The notes below the pieces were generated by a model. That model searched no databases and was not told the origin of the DNA. It was given only the letters and a program-made list of their open reading frames with translations. Shown in pieces: positions 4,379 to 7,362 of a stretch of 7,362 nucleotides of DNA; within the stretch, counting starts at the first letter, position 1, and each line of letters starts with the position of its first letter. The stretch is from Methanothermococcus okinawensis. Lineage in GTDB: Archaea > AGJL01 > Methanococci > Methanococcales > Methanococcaceae. Location: positions 1 through 7,362 of the forward strand of contig DQVU01000238.1 of the NCBI GenBank assembly GCA_015661585.1, read 5' to 3'. The position numbers and the translations under genes are program-made.

Positions 4379-4831
4379 ATGTTAGATATCCCAAAATACA
4401 AAAGAATTACAGCTAGAAATGTTATATTCGATTTAAACGGTACCTTAGCAGTAGATGGTTATGTAGATAGAGAGGTTTTAAATCTGTTAAAGGAACTAAG
4501 TAAGACTTACAGGATAGTTGTCCTAACTGCGGACACCTTTGGGAACGCTAAGAGGATATTTGAAGGACTGGATAATGTAACCTTAGAGGTTATAAGAGAT
4601 ACTGAAGAAAAAACTAAAGTTGCCAAGAGATACACCCCATACATTGGAATAGGTAACGGTAACAACGATATAGGAGTCTTTAAAAATGCAGAATTGAGTA
4701 TAGCGGTTATAGGAAGGGAAGGATGTAGTGCTAAACTTCTCCTCTCTGCAGATGTTGTAGTATGTAATATAGTAGATGCTATAAACCTACTACTAAAGGA
4801 GAAAAGGTTAATAGCAACACTTAGAGGATAG
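4379..4831 (+). CDS. Soluble HAD-superfamily protein, P-type ATPase-like
   Basis: A 150-aa cap-less HAD domain of the 'soluble P-type ATPase' type (COG4087), probably a small phosphatase; a related M. jannaschii protein (MJ0968) has been reported to have phosphatase activity. Motif I is FDLNGTLAVDG (17-27), with nucleophile Asp18 but Asn20 in place of the usual acid/base Asp. Motif II is VVLT with Thr50. The motif III lysine is Lys78 or Lys80. Motif IV is GIGNGNNDIGVF (90-101), where P-type ATPases and most HAD phosphatases have GDGxND, so the first metal-site Asp is Asn93 while Asp97 is kept. I recall similar N-for-D changes in family relatives, so this looks like a family trait rather than damage. 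It resembles the P domain of P-type pumps without membrane or nucleotide-binding domains. Its stop codon abuts that of the convergent gatD gene. The substrate is unknown. Confidence 0.85.
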   Translation: MLDIPKYKRITARNVIFDLNGTLAVDGYVDREVLNLLKELSKTYRIVVLTADTFGNAKRIFEGLDNVTLEVIRDTEEKTKVAKRYTPYIGIGNGNNDIGVFKNAELSIAVIGREGCSAKLLLSADVVVCNIVDAINLLLKEKRLIATLRG

Positions 4832-6097
4832 TTAGTAGCAGTCAAACCTTGTAGATAGTGTTATTTCCCCCTTGAGGTTCTCAGTTAGTAGTCTCTTGGC
4901 CTCCTCTAAGGGGTAGTTTCCAAGTAGGTACATCATCTTAACTAATGCCACTTCCGGGAGCATATCTTCACAGGATATCACTCCCAATCTTAGAAGTTTT
5001 CTGCCATTGGAATACACGTTCATATTTACCCTTCCATTTATACACTGGGAAACCATAGCCACTAAGAGACCGCTGTCTACAGCGTACTTTATGTTGTTGA
5101 AGATAGTCTCTGGAGCATGTCCCAAACCAGTACCCTCAAGTAGGATACCTTTATACCCCTTATCTACATAGTAGTTTATTATATCCCCATCTATTCCAGG
5201 ATATACCTTTATTAGAGCTACCCTCTCCTCCAAGTTGGTGTTTATTTCAACCTTAGGATTTTCCCCCTCTACCTTATTTACCTCCCTTATATACTCTATC
5301 TTCCTTGAAGTTGGGTATATTTTTGCAATGGGCATGGTATTTACAGATCTGAAGGCATCTCTTCTGGAGGTGTGGCACTTCCTAACCTTTACACCCTCGT
5401 GGAGATATGTGAAGGTATCCCCGCTCTCCCCATGCATGACAACATAAACTCCTTTAATGGGCTCAGTGGCTGCCATCACTGCAGATATAAGGTTCAGAGG
5501 GGCGTCTGAGGAAGGTCTATCACTACTCCTCTGGGCTCCTACAAGTACAACAGGTATATTGGTTTCTACCATAAAGGAAAGTGCAGCAGCTGTGTAGTGC
5601 ATGGTGTCTGTACCATGGGTTACAACGATCCCCTCTGCCCCATTTTCCACCTCTCTTTTTATCTCTTCTGCTATCCTCTTCCAATGGAGAGGGAGGATAT
5701 TCTCACTGAGTATGTTCATAAGTGGCCTACCTGATATATTTCCAATCTCCAACAACTCTGGAAATGCAAGTATCAAATCCTCTGCAGTAAATGCCGGATG
5801 AACCGCTCCAGTGTTGTAATCCACCCTTGAGGCTACAGTACCTCCAGTGGATAGGATGGAGATGTTCTTTAAGTTTCCTCTCTTTTCAAGGGTTACCTCT
5901 GGTTTTTTATACTTTGGGGTTTTACCTCCTTCTATTTTTTCTATAGACACTATGCGTCTCTTTGAAATACCTACGTTGTATCCATTTTCCATCTTAATAA
6001 CTAAGATTTCTTCATCTAAGGAGGGCATGACTATACCTGTATATTGGGTACTCTCTGTTTTTATGGATACTAAATCTCCAACTTGGTAGTTGTCCAT
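4832..6097 (-). CDS. gatD: Glutamyl-tRNA(Gln) amidotransferase subunit D
   Basis: A 421-aa asparaginase-like subunit of archaeal GatDE. GatD releases ammonia from glutamine or asparagine; GatE, not in this window, uses it to convert Glu-tRNA(Gln) to Gln-tRNA(Gln), because these archaea lack glutaminyl-tRNA synthetase. Residues 1-60 form the small N-terminal barrel domain. The asparaginase domain begins with ISILSTGGTVASRVDY (79-94, Thr87) and continues with VTHGTDTMHYTAAAL (159-173, Thr163 and Asp164), GAQRSSDRPSSDAPLN (187-202) and the Lys240 region RKCHTSRRDAFRS. Thr87, Thr163, Asp164 and Lys240 align at a constant offset of six with the catalytic residues of Pyrococcus GatD as I recall them. 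Length is normal. ATG start with GGTGA (6102-6106) four bases upstream. It ends exactly where the convergent HAD gene ends. Confidence 0.97.
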   Translation of the reverse strand: MDNYQVGDLVSIKTESTQYTGIVMPSLDEEILVIKMENGYNVGISKRRIVSIEKIEGGKTPKYKKPEVTLEKRGNLKNISILSTGGTVASRVDYNTGAVHPAFTAEDLILAFPELLEIGNISGRPLMNILSENILPLHWKRIAEEIKREVENGAEGIVVTHGTDTMHYTAAALSFMVETNIPVVLVGAQRSSDRPSSDAPLNLISAVMAATEPIKGVYVVMHGESGDTFTYLHEGVKVRKCHTSRRDAFRSVNTMPIAKIYPTSRKIEYIREVNKVEGENPKVEINTNLEERVALIKVYPGIDGDIINYYVDKGYKGILLEGTGLGHAPETIFNNIKYAVDSGLLVAMVSQCINGRVNMNVYSNGRKLLRLGVISCEDMLPEVALVKMMYLLGNYPLEEAKRLLTENLKGEITLSTRFDCY

Positions 6098-6106
6098 TTT
6101 TTCACC

Positions 6107-6180
6107 AGTTTATAAGATATTTTTTATAATATTTTAATAGTAATTATTATTAAAATTATAATCTATATTAAAAAAGATGG
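6107..6180. promoter_or_regulatory. Divergent promoter region of gatD and the AI-2E family gene
   Basis: The genes are 89 bp apart, and the spacer is almost purely A/T. Minus-strand TATA candidates for gatD include TATTAAAATATTA (6128-6140). Plus-strand candidates for the transporter gene include AAATTATAATCTATATTA (6153-6170). The promoters must lie back to back or overlap. Exact boxes cannot be chosen by eye. Confidence 0.4.
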
Positions 6181-6186
6181 GGTATT

Positions 6187-7224
6187 ATGGACACTACAGA
6201 GTTTAGAATATTAATGAGAATCTTTGTAGCGTTTGTATTCTTACTAGTTTTATACTTAATATATCCTTTTATCGACGTTATTGCCCTCTCCTGTGCATTT
6301 GCATATATGAGTAAACCCATATACGATGGAATTAGAAGATACTTTGGGAAATCTACAGCTGCGCTGATCTGCCTACTTATTTTTATAATCCCAACTGTAG
6401 TAGCAGGTATTTTAGTATTGAGAGATCTAGCGGCCTTTATACTTCAGGTAGATATTCAGAGTACTATCAACTCCTTAAACAGTATTTTAAATGAGATATC
6501 CAACCAACTAGGTTATAAATTCCATATAAATGAAAGTACTATGGTACAGAATATACTACAGATTTGGACCTATTTAGAACCCCATATAAGAGGATTGGCA
6601 TTTCAGGTTATGGCTCTTCCAATAGTCTTTATAAAAGTACTTGTAATTATATTTTTAACCTATTATCTTTTAAAAGATGGGGATGTTATCAAGGAGGTGA
6701 TACTCTCTCATGTTCCAGAGGAGTATTATCAAAAAACAAAATTATTTTTAGATAAATTAAACGAATCTTATAAAAACCTCTTCATAGGTAATGCCCTAAC
6801 ATCCATAGTGATTGGGATTATGGCAGGTATAGGGTACTATATATTAAACGTACCTAATGCATTCCTTTTGGCAGTTTTAACAGGTATATTTGCACTGTTA
6901 CCTATAGTGGGAGGATGGACTACTTATATACCTTTAGCCCTCTATTACATATTAATAGGAGAGGTGGTGAAAGGTATTGGAATATTTATCTTCGGTTCAG
7001 TATTTCTATCTCTCTTACCTGACTTCATAGTAAGGCCTCTTATAGTTAAAAATGAGAGTAACATTCATCCCTCTTTGGTTTTAATAGCCTTCCTAATGGG
7101 CCCACTTACCTTAGGTCTTGGAGGTTTTGCCATAGGACCTCTGATTATTGGAGCCTTCGACGCCATCTGTAGAGTAAACCTAGAGGAGAGATCTAAAAAT
7201 GAAGAGAATGATCAAATAATCTAA
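6187..7224 (+). CDS. AI-2E family (UPF0118) membrane transporter, MJ1177 type
   Basis: A 345-aa polytopic membrane protein of the AI-2E exporter family (UPF0118). Members have been linked to export of autoinducer-2 or to ion transport, but substrates of archaeal proteins are unknown. The layout matches the family: an N-terminal hydrophobic pair (about 9-40), a third segment (57-78), a soluble middle region (about 80-140) with amphipathic helices, and then a cluster of membrane segments (about 143-162, 201-220, 224-257, 262-278, 295-325). The family's conserved PDFIVRPLIVK stretch (278-288) and the glycine-rich GPLTLGLGGFAIGPLI (305-320) are present. The charged C-terminal tail (EERSKNEENDQ) should be cytoplasmic. 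ATG start after GGGGT (6179-6183). It is divergent from gatD and convergent with tRNA-Ser. Nothing nearby suggests a signalling system. Confidence 0.9.
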   Translation: MDTTEFRILMRIFVAFVFLLVLYLIYPFIDVIALSCAFAYMSKPIYDGIRRYFGKSTAALICLLIFIIPTVVAGILVLRDLAAFILQVDIQSTINSLNSILNEISNQLGYKFHINESTMVQNILQIWTYLEPHIRGLAFQVMALPIVFIKVLVIIFLTYYLLKDGDVIKEVILSHVPEEYYQKTKLFLDKLNESYKNLFIGNALTSIVIGIMAGIGYYILNVPNAFLLAVLTGIFALLPIVGGWTTYIPLALYYILIGEVVKGIGIFIFGSVFLSLLPDFIVRPLIVKNESNIHPSLVLIAFLMGPLTLGLGGFAIGPLIIGAFDAICRVNLEERSKNEENDQII

Positions 7225-7243
7225 ATATTTAAGAATTTGGATT

Positions 7244-7266
7244 ATAAAAAATATAAAAAACGTTTT
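7244..7266 (-). terminator. Oligo-T terminator of tRNA-Ser
   Basis: Directly after the encoded CCA the minus strand reads AAAACG and then two T6 runs separated by ATA. T-rich tracts like this end transcripts in archaea. It lies between the convergent tRNA-Ser and membrane-protein genes. Confidence 0.5.
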
Positions 7267-7268
7267 AA

Positions 7269-7358
7269 TGGCGCGGAGGCCGAGATTTGAACTCGGGAAG
7301 GGCATAACGCCCAACGGGATTAGCAGTCCCGCGCCGTACCAGGCTGGGCCACCTCCGC
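7269..7358 (-). tRNA. tRNA-Ser (anticodon GCU)
   Basis: A class II tRNA on the minus strand. The acceptor stem is GCGGAGG/CCTCCGC with discriminator G and encoded CCA (7269-7271). The anticodon stem is CGGGA/TCCCG around CTGCTAA (anticodon GCT), the long variable arm pairs as GGGC-gttat-GCCC, and the T arm is CCGAG-TTCAAAT-CTCGG. Discriminator G and the long variable arm are serine identity features. It reads AGC/AGU codons. Its promoter lies outside the window. Confidence 0.97.
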
Positions 7359-7362
7359 ACCT

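Overview
The window is AT-rich DNA from an archaeon, most likely a thermophilic member of the Methanococcales (Methanocaldococcus, Methanotorris or Methanothermococcus type). The evidence is: archaeal GatD (Glu-tRNA(Gln) amidotransferase), archaeal ribosomal protein eS6, the archaeal families UPF0147, UPF0278/HARP and UPF0348, an F420-pathway-type aldolase, GGTGA-type ribosome binding sites, frequent GTG/TTG starts, TATA-box promoters, and GC-rich tRNA genes with encoded CCA in otherwise AT-rich spacers. The genus is an inference.

Layout. 6-82 (-): tRNA-Val(UAC). 160-1218 (+): UPF0348/TmcAL-like nucleotidyltransferase. 1219-1693: AT-rich spacer holding a CRISPR-repeat-like element and a GC island with a 12-bp inverted repeat. 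1694-2362 (+): HARP, the protein-only RNase P family. 2447-3001 (+): class II (fuculose-1-phosphate type) aldolase, overlapping tail-to-tail with a minus-strand pair, UPF0147 (2970-3248) and eS6 (3291-3662). 3672-4378: about 0.7 kb without a confident gene. It holds a strong TATA box, a Shine-Dalgarno site in front of a five-codon reading frame, a GC-richer block that reads as a decayed small gene on the minus strand, two more copies of the repeat element, and a doubtful hydrophobic reading frame. 4379-4831 (+): soluble HAD protein with atypical motif residues. 4832-6097 (-): GatD, whose stop codon touches the HAD stop. 6187-7224 (+): AI-2E/UPF0118 family membrane protein, divergent from GatD. 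7269-7358 (-): tRNA-Ser(GCU).

How it fits together. Much of the window concerns tRNA: two tRNA genes, a putative tRNA 5'-maturation enzyme (HARP), a relative of a bacterial tRNA-Met acetylation ligase, and the catalytic subunit making Gln-tRNA(Gln). eS6 is a ribosomal protein. The aldolase belongs to the family that supplies lactaldehyde for coenzyme F420. The genes sit in several short transcription units rather than one operon, so the theme may be coincidental.

I see no complete new defence or mobile system. The parts that known genes do not explain are the dispersed CRISPR-like repeats, the structured island at 1411-1493, and the 3.8-4.1 kb block with its own promoter.
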